Shown here one piece after another: positions 47,503-55,952 of a DNA stretch of 64,000 nt. The DNA is taken from NCBI RefSeq assembly GCF_028807635.1, contig NZ_JARBAX010000001.1, positions 2,245,001 to 2,309,000 on the forward strand. The letters are read 5' to 3'. The DNA is from Streptomyces spiramyceticus (GTDB taxonomy: Bacteria > Actinomycetota > Actinomycetes > Streptomycetales > Streptomycetaceae). A model generated the notes under the pieces. That model worked only from the letters and a program-made list of their open reading frames with translations, was not told where the DNA came from and made no database searches. Position 1 is the first letter of the stretch, and the number at the start of each line of letters is the position of its first letter. Position numbers and translations under genes: made by a program.

Positions 47503-48105
47503 ATGGCCGAACCCGAAGTACCGGAAGAACGCAAAGAGTTCGACGAGCCCGACCTCCGCGTACTGGACGCCCGTTCGCTGCGCGGTCTCGCGCATCCGCT
47601 GCGGATTCAGCTGCTGCTGTCGCTCCGCCACGACGGCCCCGCCACCGCCTCCCAACTGGCCGAGCGCCTCGGCGAGTCCAGCGGCGCCACCAGCTATCAC
47701 CTGCGCCAGCTCGCCGCCCACGGCTTCGTCGAGGACGACCCGGAGCGCGGCAAAGGCCGCGAGCGGTGGTGGAAGGCGACACAGGAAGGGACCATCTTCA
47801 GCAGGGAGTTGCACCGCAGCCCCGATCCCGCCGTACGCGGAGCCGCGGACCTCTACCTGCACGAGATCGCGAACATCCACACCCAGGAGCTCGGCACCTG
47901 GCTCGGCACCTCGCGCGAATGGCCCGAGGAATGGGCCGGCAGCTCGGACATGAGCGACTTCACGCTCCAGCTCACCCCTGAGCAGTTGAGGGAGCTGAAC
48001 GAGAAGATGCGCGAGCTCATCAACAGCTACAACGGACTGTCCGACGAAGGCTCCGCCCAAGTCCGCCTGCATACACACTCGTTCCCCCGCCGACCCACGG
48101 ACTGA
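47503..48105 (+). CDS. ArsR-like winged helix-turn-helix regulator
   Basis: 200 residues. Winged HTH at ~20-95: LRGLAHPLRIQLLLSLRHDG, ATASQLAERLGESSGATSYH, LRQLAAHGFVEDD, then GRERWWKAT. The C-terminal half is helical (LTPEQLRELNEKMRELINSY). No Cys cluster for metal sensing. First gene of an operon with a small protein and an MFS transporter; likely represses it through the 14-bp iterons. Confidence 0.88.
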   Translation: MAEPEVPEERKEFDEPDLRVLDARSLRGLAHPLRIQLLLSLRHDGPATASQLAERLGESSGATSYHLRQLAAHGFVEDDPERGKGRERWWKATQEGTIFSRELHRSPDPAVRGAADLYLHEIANIHTQELGTWLGTSREWPEEWAGSSDMSDFTLQLTPEQLRELNEKMRELINSYNGLSDEGSAQVRLHTHSFPRRPTD

Positions 48106-48121
48106 GAGGGACCCACCCGCC

Positions 48122-48310
48122 ATGCACCCCGATATACACCTCCAGCTCCACCACCAGCGCGCCGCCGAACTTCAGCACGAAGCCGCCGAGTACGCCCGGC
48201 TCCCCCGCCCCGCGTCGCGACATCTGCGCACCCGGCTCGGCTGGACCATGGTCGAGCTCGGCCTGCGTCTCGCCCAGCACCCTCCCGCCCGGCCGGCTCG
48301 TATCGCATGA
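48122..48310 (+). CDS. Small hypothetical protein between regulator and MFS transporter
   Basis: 62 residues, His/Arg-rich (HLQLHHQRAAELQHEAAEYA) with a short hydrophobic C-terminal part (LGWTMVELGLRLAQH). GAGAGG is upstream and its stop overlaps the MFS start (ATGA), so it belongs to the operon. Similar small proteins occur widely in Streptomyces; function unknown. Confidence 0.7.
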   Translation: MHPDIHLQLHHQRAAELQHEAAEYARLPRPASRHLRTRLGWTMVELGLRLAQHPPARPARIA

Positions 48311-49611
48311 CCGTCAAGGGGGGACGGAAGCCATTCGCCGCCGTACTGGCCGCCAACGCCGTGTCCATAGCGGGCACTTCGCTCACCATGATCGGCGTCC
48401 CGTGGTTCGTGCTCGACACCACGGGCAGCGCCGGCCGGGCCGGCGTCGTCGCCTTCTGCGCGACGCTGCCGGTCGTCGTCTCCGCGCTCGTCGGCGGGCC
48501 GCTGATCGACCGCATCGGCCGCCGCCGTGTCTCCATCGCCTCCGACCTGGTGTGCGGCCTCGCCGTCGGCGCGATCCCGCTGCTGCACTACGCCGGCGCG
48601 CTGGAGTTCTGGATGCTGTGCGCCCTGATGGCGCTCGGCGGCCTCGCCCATACGCCGGGCATGACCGCCCGTTACGTCCTCGTCCCCGACCTCGCCGCCC
48701 ACGCCGGCACCACCCTCGCCCGCGCGGCCAGCCTCTTTGAGGGCGTCTCGCGCGGGGCCCGCATGATCGGCGCCGCGCTCGCGGGCGTACTGATCGCGCT
48801 GCTCGGCGCCGAGGCGGTGCTGCTGCTCGACGCGGCGACGTTCGCGGTGTCGGCGCTGCTGGTCGCGGCGGGGGTACGGGGCGTACGGGCGGCCGAGCCG
48901 CAGAAGACCGCGGCGCCGGTGTCATTCACGATGTACCGCACGGAACTTCGCGAGGGGTACGTCTTCCTTCTCCGCCACCGCCTCCTCCTGGCCATAGTCC
49001 TGATGGTGATGCTCACCAACGGCCTCGACCAGGGCTGGAGTGCGGTCCTGCTGCCCGTCCACGCCAAGGACAACCTGGGCGGCGCAACGGACCTCGGCAT
49101 GCTCGCGGCGATCTTCGGCGGCTGCGCGCTGCTCGGCGCCCTGCTCTACGGGGCGGTCGGCGAGCGTTTCCCGCGCCGGGTGGTCTTCACGGTCGCGTTC
49201 CTGCTCTGCGGGCTGCCGCGCTTCGTCGTCGCGGCGCTGGTGGACGGGACGGTCCCGCTGGCCGTGACGATGGCGGCGGGCGGTCTGGCCGCCGGGATGC
49301 TCAACCCGATCCTGACGACGGTGACGTACGAACGCGTCCCGCAGGAGCTGCGCAGCCGCGTCGGCGGCGTGTCCACGGCCGGCTGCGAGCTGACGATGCC
49401 GTTGGGCGGTCTCGCGGCGGGGCTGCTGGTCGAGGAGGCGGGGCTGGTGACGGCGCTGCTGGTGGTCGGCGGGGCGTACTTCCTGGCGACGCTGAGCCCG
49501 GTGATCTTCCCGTCCTGGCGCACGATGGACGAAGCGAGGCCGGCTCCTAGCAGCTCGGGACCTTCCCGTCCTTCTGCGCCAGCGCCTGAAGCGCCTGCAC
49601 CGCGTCCTTGA
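48307..49611 (+). CDS. MFS transporter
   Basis: 434 residues, twelve predicted TM segments. The N-terminal motif A is GGPLIDRIGRRRVSIASDLV; a large central loop separates the halves. Probably a drug or metabolite exporter controlled by the upstream regulator. The last ~20 residues (Pro/Ala/Ser) overlap the convergent Lon-type protease gene by 65 bp. Confidence 0.9.
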   Translation: MTVKGGRKPFAAVLAANAVSIAGTSLTMIGVPWFVLDTTGSAGRAGVVAFCATLPVVVSALVGGPLIDRIGRRRVSIASDLVCGLAVGAIPLLHYAGALEFWMLCALMALGGLAHTPGMTARYVLVPDLAAHAGTTLARAASLFEGVSRGARMIGAALAGVLIALLGAEAVLLLDAATFAVSALLVAAGVRGVRAAEPQKTAAPVSFTMYRTELREGYVFLLRHRLLLAIVLMVMLTNGLDQGWSAVLLPVHAKDNLGGATDLGMLAAIFGGCALLGALLYGAVGERFPRRVVFTVAFLLCGLPRFVVAALVDGTVPLAVTMAAGGLAAGMLNPILTTVTYERVPQELRSRVGGVSTAGCELTMPLGGLAAGLLVEEAGLVTALLVVGGAYFLATLSPVIFPSWRTMDEARPAPSSSGPSRPSAPAPEAPAPRP

Positions 49612-50338
49612 GCGTCGTCACGGGCACCAGGCGCAGCCCGTCGGGCAGATCGGCCTGAGCCTGCGAGCACTCGCCCTTCGGCACTAGGAAGACCGTCGCC
49701 CCGTCGCGCCTGGCGGCCTGCGTCTTGAGCGGTACGCCGCCGACCTCGCCGACCTTGCCGTCGGAGGTGATCGTGCCCGTACCGGCGATGTTGCGGCCGC
49801 CGGTCAGGTCGCCGCCGGAGCCGTCGCCGTCGAGCTTGTCGACGATGCCGAGGGAGAAGAGCAGCCCGGCGCTGGGGCCGCCGATGTCGGCGAGCTCCAG
49901 GTCGACCTTCACCTGGTCCTTGCTCTTGCCGAGGTGAGCGAGGGCGGCGTCGACGGCGGTGTTCTGCGACTTCTCCATCGCGGCGATGTTGTGCTTGGCG
50001 ATCTCGGCGTCGCTGTTGCCGGTGGGGTAGACCGCTTCCTTGGGCATGACAGCCCGGTCGCTCCTGAACCACGCGTCGACGACCTGCCCGAGGTCGATGT
50101 CGACGGACGGCCCTGTCGCCACGATCGTCGTCATCCGCAACTGACCGGTGGTCTTGCGGACCGGCGCCCCTGTGACGGTAATCACCGGCTCGCCCTTGTT
50201 CTCACCCAGGACGTTCGCGGTGCTGCCGGGCTGCGCGAGGACATACGGCAGGGGCGCGAAGGCGGCCACGGCCGTGAGCGCGGCGACGGGGGCCGCGCAG
50301 AGGGCGAGGACGCTGATACGGGAGAGACGTGAGAGCAC
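49547..50338 (-). CDS. Secreted Lon-type (S16) serine protease, YlbL-like without PDZ
   Basis: 263 residues. N-terminal signal/anchor (VLALCAAPVAALTAVAAFAP). The S16 domain has nucleophile S156 in LADIGGPSAGLLFSLG and K205 in GKVGEVGGVPLKTQAA, a Ser-Lys dyad. YlbL homologues usually have a PDZ domain between anchor and protease; at this length it is absent or rudimentary. Acts at the outer membrane face; substrate unknown. Confidence 0.85.
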   Translation of the reverse strand: MLSRLSRISVLALCAAPVAALTAVAAFAPLPYVLAQPGSTANVLGENKGEPVITVTGAPVRKTTGQLRMTTIVATGPSVDIDLGQVVDAWFRSDRAVMPKEAVYPTGNSDAEIAKHNIAAMEKSQNTAVDAALAHLGKSKDQVKVDLELADIGGPSAGLLFSLGIVDKLDGDGSGGDLTGGRNIAGTGTITSDGKVGEVGGVPLKTQAARRDGATVFLVPKGECSQAQADLPDGLRLVPVTTLKDAVQALQALAQKDGKVPSC

Positions 50339-50392
50339 GCCCCCAATCTAACGGGAGCGCACTCCTTAACTTCCTCCCCGCCCTCACCGCCC

Positions 50393-51040
50393 TCACCGCA
50401 AAGCGTCGGCGACCTCGCGAGCCGCGTCGACCACACGCGGCCCCACCCGCTCCGGGATCGTGTCGGCCAGCATGACCACGCCGACGCTGCCCTCCAGGCC
50501 CGTCACCCCGACCAGCGGCGCGGCGGCGCCGCTCGCGCCCGCCTCCAGTTCGCCGTGCGTGAGTGTGAAGCCGTCCTGGCCGTCGGCGAGGGCGCCCTGG
50601 CGGGCGGAGAGGATCGCCCGGCCCGCCGCGCCCCTGTCCAGCGGGTGACGGAAGCCTGTGCGGTACGCCACGTGGTAGTCCGTCCACGTCGGCTCGACGA
50701 CCGCGACCGCGAGCGCCTCCGCGCCGTCGACCAGGGTCAGGTGCGCGGTGGCACCTATGTCCTCGGCGAGCGAACGCAGCGCGGGCAGCGCGGCCTCCCG
50801 TACGAGCGGGTGGACCTGACGGCTCAGGCGGAGCACGCCGAGGCCGACGCGGGCGCGTCCGCCTATGTCGCGGCGTACGAGCGCGTGCTGCTCCAGGGTC
50901 GCGAGCAGCCGGTATACGACGGTGCGGTTCACACCGAGTTTGTTCGAAAGCTCGGTGACGGTCAGACCGTGGTCGGTGTCGGCGAGCAGCTTGAGGACAC
51001 GTAGTCCCCGGTCGAGCGTCTGGGAGGTTTCCGCAGTCAC
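50393..51040 (-). CDS. IclR-family transcriptional regulator
   Basis: 215 residues from GTG 51040 (GAGAGGG upstream). N-terminal HTH (LDRGLRVLKLLADTDHGLTV, LSNKLGVNRTVVYRLLATLE) and a C-terminal IclR effector domain (LRSLAEDIGATAHLTLVDGA, DRGAAGRAILSAR). Effector and targets unknown. The 300-bp gap up to the helicase terminator holds no gene I can support. Confidence 0.9.
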   Translation of the reverse strand: MTAETSQTLDRGLRVLKLLADTDHGLTVTELSNKLGVNRTVVYRLLATLEQHALVRRDIGGRARVGLGVLRLSRQVHPLVREAALPALRSLAEDIGATAHLTLVDGAEALAVAVVEPTWTDYHVAYRTGFRHPLDRGAAGRAILSARQGALADGQDGFTLTHGELEAGASGAAAPLVGVTGLEGSVGVVMLADTIPERVGPRVVDAAREVADALR

Positions 51041-51288
51041 GACGCCCTCTCCTCTGTGGTGAGTGCGGCGGTTCTCTCACGCTTGCGGCGCCGGTCCCGT
51101 CGGCGTCGCGCGCAGAGGCCGCCGGCAGGCCATGGCACCGGCTGCGCTCCGCGGCGGCGTTGCCACGGGGCGTGTGCGTTGCCGGAAAGGTAGCGATCGA
51201 CTCCGCTCAGCGGAAGCCCTCGTCCAGAATCCGGTCGTGGAAGGTCAATTGATGCCCATTCGAGACCGTTCCCGGCCGGACGTGCGTC

Positions 51289-51322
51289 GGGCCCCCTTCA
51301 TGCGTACGCACAAAGGGGGCCC
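51289..51322 (-). terminator. Terminator after the helicase gene
   Basis: GGGCCCCCTT / AAGGGGGCCC, 10-bp perfect stem. The 14-nt loop contains the palindrome TGCGTACGCA, so the hairpin may extend. Confidence 0.78.
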
Positions 51323-51340
51323 GGGGGTGCCTTGGGGGCA

Positions 51341-53122
51341 TCACCTCATGCGGGTGGCCCACTCCTGGACCTTCTTGATCCGCTCCTGCAACTGGCCCGC
51401 CGTGGCCTCCGCGCTCGGCGGTCCGCCGCACACGCGCCGCAGCTCGGTGTGAATGACGCCGTGCGGCTTCCCGGTCTGGTGGACGTACGCGCCGACCATC
51501 GTGTTGAGCGACTTGCGCAGCTCCAGCAGCTGCTTGTGGGTGACGACGGGACGCGCCTCGGCCGGCTTCTCCAGGAGGTCGGCCTCGGCGGCGGGCTTCT
51601 GGCGGCTGTGCGCGATCTGCCGGGTCTGCCGCTTCTGGAGGAGGAGCTGGACCTGGTCGGGTTCGAGCAGCCCGGGGATGCCCAGGTAGTCCTGCTCTTC
51701 CTCGCTGCCCGGGTGGGCCTGCATGCCGAACTCGGCGCCGTCGTAAAGGACCCGGTCGAAGACGGCGTCGGACTCCAGCGCCTCGAAGGGCAGCTGCTCC
51801 TCGGTCTCCTCGTCCTCCAGCTTCTCGGCGTCGGCGAGGAGCTTGTCCTCCTCCGCGAACGGGTTCTCGTCGTCGCTGCCCTTCTTGGGCTTGTCGAGGA
51901 CGTGGTCCCGCTCGACCTCCATCTCATTGGCGAATTCGAGGAGCATCGGAATCGTGGGAACGAACACCGAAGCGGTCTCTCCCCGCCTCCGTGATCGCAC
52001 GAATCGCCCGACGGCCTGCGCGAAGAAGAGGGGCGTGGAGATGGTCGTCGCGTACACCCCGACAGCCAGCCGCGGTACGTCGACACCTTCCGACACCATG
52101 CGGACCGCGACCATCCACCGGGAGCCGTCCGCGCTGAACTGGTCGATTTTCTTCGATGCGGCCTTCTCGTCGGACAGGACGACGGTCGGCCGGTCCCCGG
52201 TGATCTTCTTGAGGATCTTGGCGTACTCGCGTGCGGTGTCCTGGTCGGACGCGATGACGAGCCCGCCGGCGTCGGGGATGCCCTTGCGTACCTCGGTCAG
52301 CCGCGTGTCGGCGGCTGCGAGCACATTGGGGATCCACTCACCGGTCGGCGCGAGCGCGGTGCGCCACGCCTGCCCGATGGCGTCCCTGGTCATCGGCTCG
52401 CCGAGGCGGGCGGCGATCTCGTCACCGGCCTTGGTGCGCCAGCGCATGTTGCCGCTGTAGGAGAGGAAGATGACGGGCCGCACGACACCGTCGGCGAGGG
52501 CGTTCCCGTACCCGTAGGTGTAGTCGGCGGAGGACCGCCGGATGCCGTCGTTCCCCTCCTCGTACGCGACGAAGGGGATCGGGTTCGTGTCGGAGCGGAA
52601 GGGCGTACCGGTCAGGGCGAGCCGCCGGGTCGCCGGATCGAACGCCTCCTGGCAGGCCTCGCCCCAGGACTTGGAGTCACCGGCGTGGTGGATCTCGTCC
52701 AGAATCACGAGCGTCTTGCGCTGCTCGCACCGGTTGCGGTGGAGCATCGGCCGTACGCCGACACCGGCATAGGTGACCGCGACCCCGTGGTACTCCTTGC
52801 TCAGCGGCCCGGCGCTGTAGTCCGGATCGAGCTTGATGCCTATACGGGCCGCCGCCTCCGCCCACTGCTTCTTGAGGTGCTCGGTCGGCGCGACGACGGT
52901 GATCTGCTGCACGACATGGTGGTGCAGCAGCCACGAAGCGAGCGTCAGCGCGAAGGTCGTCTTGCCGGCGCCGGGCGTCGCGACGGCGAGGAAGTCGCGG
53001 GGCTGGTCCTGGATGTACTTCTCCAGCGCCCCCTGCTGCCAGGCACGCAGCTTGTTGGCCGTGCCCCAGGGGGCGCGGCCGGGGAAGGCGGGTGAGAGGT
53101 GGTGGGAGGCGGTAGTAGTCAC
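51341..53122 (-). CDS. DEAD/DEAH-box superfamily 2 helicase
   Basis: 593 residues from GTG 53122 (GGAGA just upstream). Motif I VATPGAGKTTFAL, motif II LVILDEIHHAGDS, motif III LALTGTPFRSD, and motifs V/VI in MVAVRMVSEGVDVPRLAVGV and FAQAVGRFVRSRRRGE. After the motor comes an acidic region (EEDKLLADAEKLEDEETEE) and an unassigned C-terminal domain. It resembles XPB/Rad25- or restriction-type SF2 helicases kept in Streptomyces core genomes; role not established. Confidence 0.9.
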   Translation of the reverse strand: MTTTASHHLSPAFPGRAPWGTANKLRAWQQGALEKYIQDQPRDFLAVATPGAGKTTFALTLASWLLHHHVVQQITVVAPTEHLKKQWAEAAARIGIKLDPDYSAGPLSKEYHGVAVTYAGVGVRPMLHRNRCEQRKTLVILDEIHHAGDSKSWGEACQEAFDPATRRLALTGTPFRSDTNPIPFVAYEEGNDGIRRSSADYTYGYGNALADGVVRPVIFLSYSGNMRWRTKAGDEIAARLGEPMTRDAIGQAWRTALAPTGEWIPNVLAAADTRLTEVRKGIPDAGGLVIASDQDTAREYAKILKKITGDRPTVVLSDEKAASKKIDQFSADGSRWMVAVRMVSEGVDVPRLAVGVYATTISTPLFFAQAVGRFVRSRRRGETASVFVPTIPMLLEFANEMEVERDHVLDKPKKGSDDENPFAEEDKLLADAEKLEDEETEEQLPFEALESDAVFDRVLYDGAEFGMQAHPGSEEEQDYLGIPGLLEPDQVQLLLQKRQTRQIAHSRQKPAAEADLLEKPAEARPVVTHKQLLELRKSLNTMVGAYVHQTGKPHGVIHTELRRVCGGPPSAEATAGQLQERIKKVQEWATRMR

Positions 53123-53248
53123 GGTCTCCGGTTCAGGGGCTCTCGGGGGGCGGCACAAGGGGTACGTACGACAACCGGGCCACCCTACCGGTGGCCAAGT
53201 CCCGTGCCCGCCGGAGCTACGCGGTGACCTCGCGGAGTGCGATACGGG

Positions 53249-53632
53249 TCACACCGCTTCGTGCAGTGCCCTCAATCTCCGGGCGATCTCGCCGACGTCT
53301 TCGAGGACTCCCGAAGCGACCTCGATGACGAGCTTGTAGGACTCGTCCTGATCAACCTCGACCATTTCGGTGCCGTTGAAGTCGAGGAAGACCACCGTGG
53401 ACATCCACGCCATCCGCTTGTTGCCGTCGACCAACGGATGGTTCACAGACAGTGATTGCAGCAGCCCGGCGGCCTTCTCGAAGAGATCGGTGTACGCCTC
53501 GACACCGAACATCTGCGACTGCGGGCGATGCACCGCCGAACTGAGCAGCCCCAGATCGCGCACCGCGACCTGTTGCCCCCCACAGGCGATCTCCGCCAGA
53601 TCCAGGACCTCCTGGACCGTCAGATACTTCAC
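53249..53632 (-). CDS. Doc-type Fic toxin
   Basis: 127 residues. Doc motif H65-P-L-V-D69-G-N71-K-R, a variant of HxFxDGNKR, with an N-terminal YLTVQEVLDLAEIACGGQQ typical of death-on-curing proteins. P1 Doc phosphorylates EF-Tu and stops translation. The antitoxin gene abuts its start. Confidence 0.88.
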   Translation of the reverse strand: MKYLTVQEVLDLAEIACGGQQVAVRDLGLLSSAVHRPQSQMFGVEAYTDLFEKAAGLLQSLSVNHPLVDGNKRMAWMSTVVFLDFNGTEMVEVDQDESYKLVIEVASGVLEDVGEIARRLRALHEAV

Positions 53633-53836
53633 CTACTCCCCCAGCCGCTTCAGCAGGTCGGCATGGCGCACGGCGTACTTCGCCCCGAGACGCTTGACTG
53701 TCTCCCGGTCCGCCTCCTGCTCCAGGTAACGGTCGATCGCCTGAAGCACTATGGCGTGCATGCTGCGCCCCTCCTCCTCGGCCCGGAGCTTGAGGGCTTC
53801 TTGCTGGTCGTCACGAAGACGAAGGTTCATAGCCAT
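53633..53836 (-). CDS. Ribbon-helix-helix antitoxin of the Doc module
   Basis: 67 residues (ATG 53836; ATG 53830 also possible). N-terminal RHH DNA-binding segment NLRLRDDQQEALKLRAEEEG, followed by a helical tail (YLEQEADRETVKRLGAKYAV) that should bind the toxin. Its stop is one base from the doc start. TGGTAC-type half-sites directly upstream (53843-53873) are likely its own operator. Confidence 0.85.
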   Translation of the reverse strand: MAMNLRLRDDQQEALKLRAEEEGRSMHAIVLQAIDRYLEQEADRETVKRLGAKYAVRHADLLKRLGE

Positions 53837-53871
53837 ACCACGACGGTACCACTACTGGGGCCATCATGGTA

Positions 53872-55335
53872 CTAATCACCTCGCGTCCGCAGTCGCGTAG
53901 CGACCCACGCCCCCGCCAGCGCGACCCCCGCCATCGGCAGGAACACCGCCGCGAAGGCCGCCGGATGCGAGCCGGAGGCCGAGGTCGTCGCGTGGGCCGT
54001 GCCCACCGCGCCGCCGCCCAGGGCTGCGAAGACCGCGCCGCCGATCGCGAGGAGCATGACGTTCGACAGGCCGTCGGAGATCTGGAGGGCGGCCGAGTTG
54101 GCGCCCGCCTCTTCCGGGGCCGAGAGCTTGAGCAGGAGCACGCTGGTCGAGGCGATGACCGTGCCCATGCCGAAGCAGCCGGCTCCCCAGGCGACCGCCA
54201 CCACCCACACCGGGACGGCGGGGATCAGTACGCTCGGCGCGGTCGCGATTGCCGCGGCGACCAGCACCATGCCGCCGGACACCATCCGCTCCCGGTACGG
54301 CTCCATGCGCGGCCGCGACTGTACGTACGAACCGGACGCCCACGTCGCACCGCCCACCGCGAGCGAGAGCCCGGCCAGCGTCGGGGACAGCCCGCGCTGG
54401 GTGACCAGCATCAGCGGTACGAAGGACTCCGCGGCGATGAAAGCCCCGGCCGCGATCCCCCGCAGGAGCACCACCGAAGGCAGCCCGCGCGCCGCCCGGT
54501 AGGTGCCGCGCGGCAGCAGCCCCAGGACGGCGGGCACGAGCAGCGCCCCGCCCACCGCCGCGGGGAGAAGCGACAGCCACCGGAGGTCCTGGCCGGCGTA
54601 CTGGAGCAGCCCGGCGCCCAGCGAGATGCCGAGCGCGAGCCGGATGCGGCGGCGGTCGAAGGCGGGGACGGGGGCGTCGGGGTCTGCGGGTCCGGCCGCC
54701 ATGCGGCGTATCGCGGGCAGCGCGATGACGAGCGGGAAGACGACCAGGGCGGGGATGCCGACGAACACCCAGCGCCAGCCCAGCTGCTCGGTGACCGTCC
54801 CGGACACGAGCGGCCCGACGACGGAAGGGACGACCCAGCTCGCGGCGAAGGCGGCCAGTATCGCGGGCTGAAGGCGCTGCGGATAGGCGCGGCTGACGAC
54901 GACGTACAGGGCGACGATCACCAGCCCGCCGCCGAGTCCCTGGACGGCGCGGCCGAGGATGAACAGCCACATCGCGTCGGCGGTTCCGGAGAGCAGCAGC
55001 CCGGCCCCGAAGGCGCTGATGCCGGTGGCGAGGGGCCCGAGGGGACCGCGCCGGTCGGCCCACTGCCCGGACAGGACCATGGCGAAGAGGCTGGTCGTGA
55101 AGTAGGAGGAGAAGGCGAAGGCGTAGAGGGAGATCCCGTGCAGCTCGCGGGCGGCGACCGGCATGGCCGTGCCGACCGCTGTCGCCTCGAAGGCGATGAG
55201 CAGGACGACGGCGATGATGCCGATGCTGAGGGCTCGGTGCGTCTTGCCCAGGACGCCGCTCTGTTCCGCGGGTACGCCGGGTATCTCAGCAACTTCGGGC
55301 GCGACCTCGGCGTCGCGCGGCTCCAGGGCGGTCAT
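53872..55335 (-). CDS. MFS transporter (DHA2/multidrug-like)
   Basis: 487 residues from ATG 55335, with TACTCT exactly 6 nt upstream and no ribosome site, suggesting a leaderless mRNA. About 12-14 TM segments; motifs FTTSLFAMVLSGQWADRRGP (motif A) and ILGRAVQGLGGGLVIVALYV. Likely a drug efflux pump. The gene upstream on the other strand is tRNA-Cys, the insertion site of the integrated element. Confidence 0.88.
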   Translation of the reverse strand: MTALEPRDAEVAPEVAEIPGVPAEQSGVLGKTHRALSIGIIAVVLLIAFEATAVGTAMPVAARELHGISLYAFAFSSYFTTSLFAMVLSGQWADRRGPLGPLATGISAFGAGLLLSGTADAMWLFILGRAVQGLGGGLVIVALYVVVSRAYPQRLQPAILAAFAASWVVPSVVGPLVSGTVTEQLGWRWVFVGIPALVVFPLVIALPAIRRMAAGPADPDAPVPAFDRRRIRLALGISLGAGLLQYAGQDLRWLSLLPAAVGGALLVPAVLGLLPRGTYRAARGLPSVVLLRGIAAGAFIAAESFVPLMLVTQRGLSPTLAGLSLAVGGATWASGSYVQSRPRMEPYRERMVSGGMVLVAAAIATAPSVLIPAVPVWVVAVAWGAGCFGMGTVIASTSVLLLKLSAPEEAGANSAALQISDGLSNVMLLAIGGAVFAALGGGAVGTAHATTSASGSHPAAFAAVFLPMAGVALAGAWVATRLRTRGD

Positions 55336-55512
55336 TCGGCCAGAGTAAGGGGCGCACCGGCGAATGGACCCTGTCGCAAGGACGGTCGGGCGTCGGCCTT
55401 TGGTCGTACGACCGGCGGCGGTGTGTGAACGCGGCATGGCAGTCGCATTGCACCCCGCACGGATCCCTTGAGGCGGTGCGCTCGGCGGCTTACGTTCGAG
55501 GAGTTCCAGCAC

Positions 55513-55584
55513 GGCCGTGTGCCCGAGTGGCTCAGGGGCTTGCCTGCAAAGCAAGTTACGTCGGTTCGATTCCGATCACGGCCT
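55513..55584 (+). tRNA. tRNA-Cys (anticodon GCA)
   Basis: Acceptor GGCCGTG/CACGGCC, anticodon stem CTTGC/GCAAG with loop CTGCAAA giving GCA, T arm GGTTCGATTCC, discriminator T, CCA encoded at 55585-55587. The 3' part from the anticodon loop onward is duplicated at 60368-60417. Confidence 0.96.
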
Positions 55585-55591
55585 CCACGCA
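55542..55591 (+). repeat. att copy 1 (within tRNA-Cys)
   Basis: 50 bp, starts GCCTGCAAAGCAAGTTACG in the anticodon region and runs 7 bp beyond the tRNA body. Identical to 60368-60417. Confidence 0.93.
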
Positions 55592-55736
55592 GTAGCTGAC
55601 GGGCAGGAGCCCCGGTACACCGGGGACTCCCGGCACGCACCAGACCCCAGCGCTCGGCTCTGGATTCCCGCGCACACGCACAAGCCCCGCCGTCCTCTGG
55701 GAGACAGCGGGGCTCTGAGCGCTTCGTCGGGGACGC

Positions 55737-55952
55737 CTACCGGGGCAGGAACTCCTCATCACGGACGGCAGAGACGAACGAGTTGAACGCGGCGGCGGGG
55801 AAGACGAGGGCCGGACCTTGAGGGGTCTTGCTGTCACGGACGGGCACAAGACCTGAGGCAGCAGCGGCGGACGGGTCCCACTCAAGGCAGTTGCCGCCTT
55901 CGGGGCCGCTGTAAGTGGACTTGACCCACTGCGGGGGCGGATTCGTGTTCAC
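55737..55952 (-). CDS. DUF397 protein in the tRNA-Cys element
   Basis: 71 residues: QWVKSTYSGPEGGNCLEWDP, PVRDSKTPQGPAL, FNSFVSAVRDEEF. Overlaps the XRE gene by 4 bp (ATGA), so both are translated together. Partner protein of that regulator. Confidence 0.88.
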   Translation of the reverse strand: MNTNPPPQWVKSTYSGPEGGNCLEWDPSAAAASGLVPVRDSKTPQGPALVFPAAAFNSFVSAVRDEEFLPR

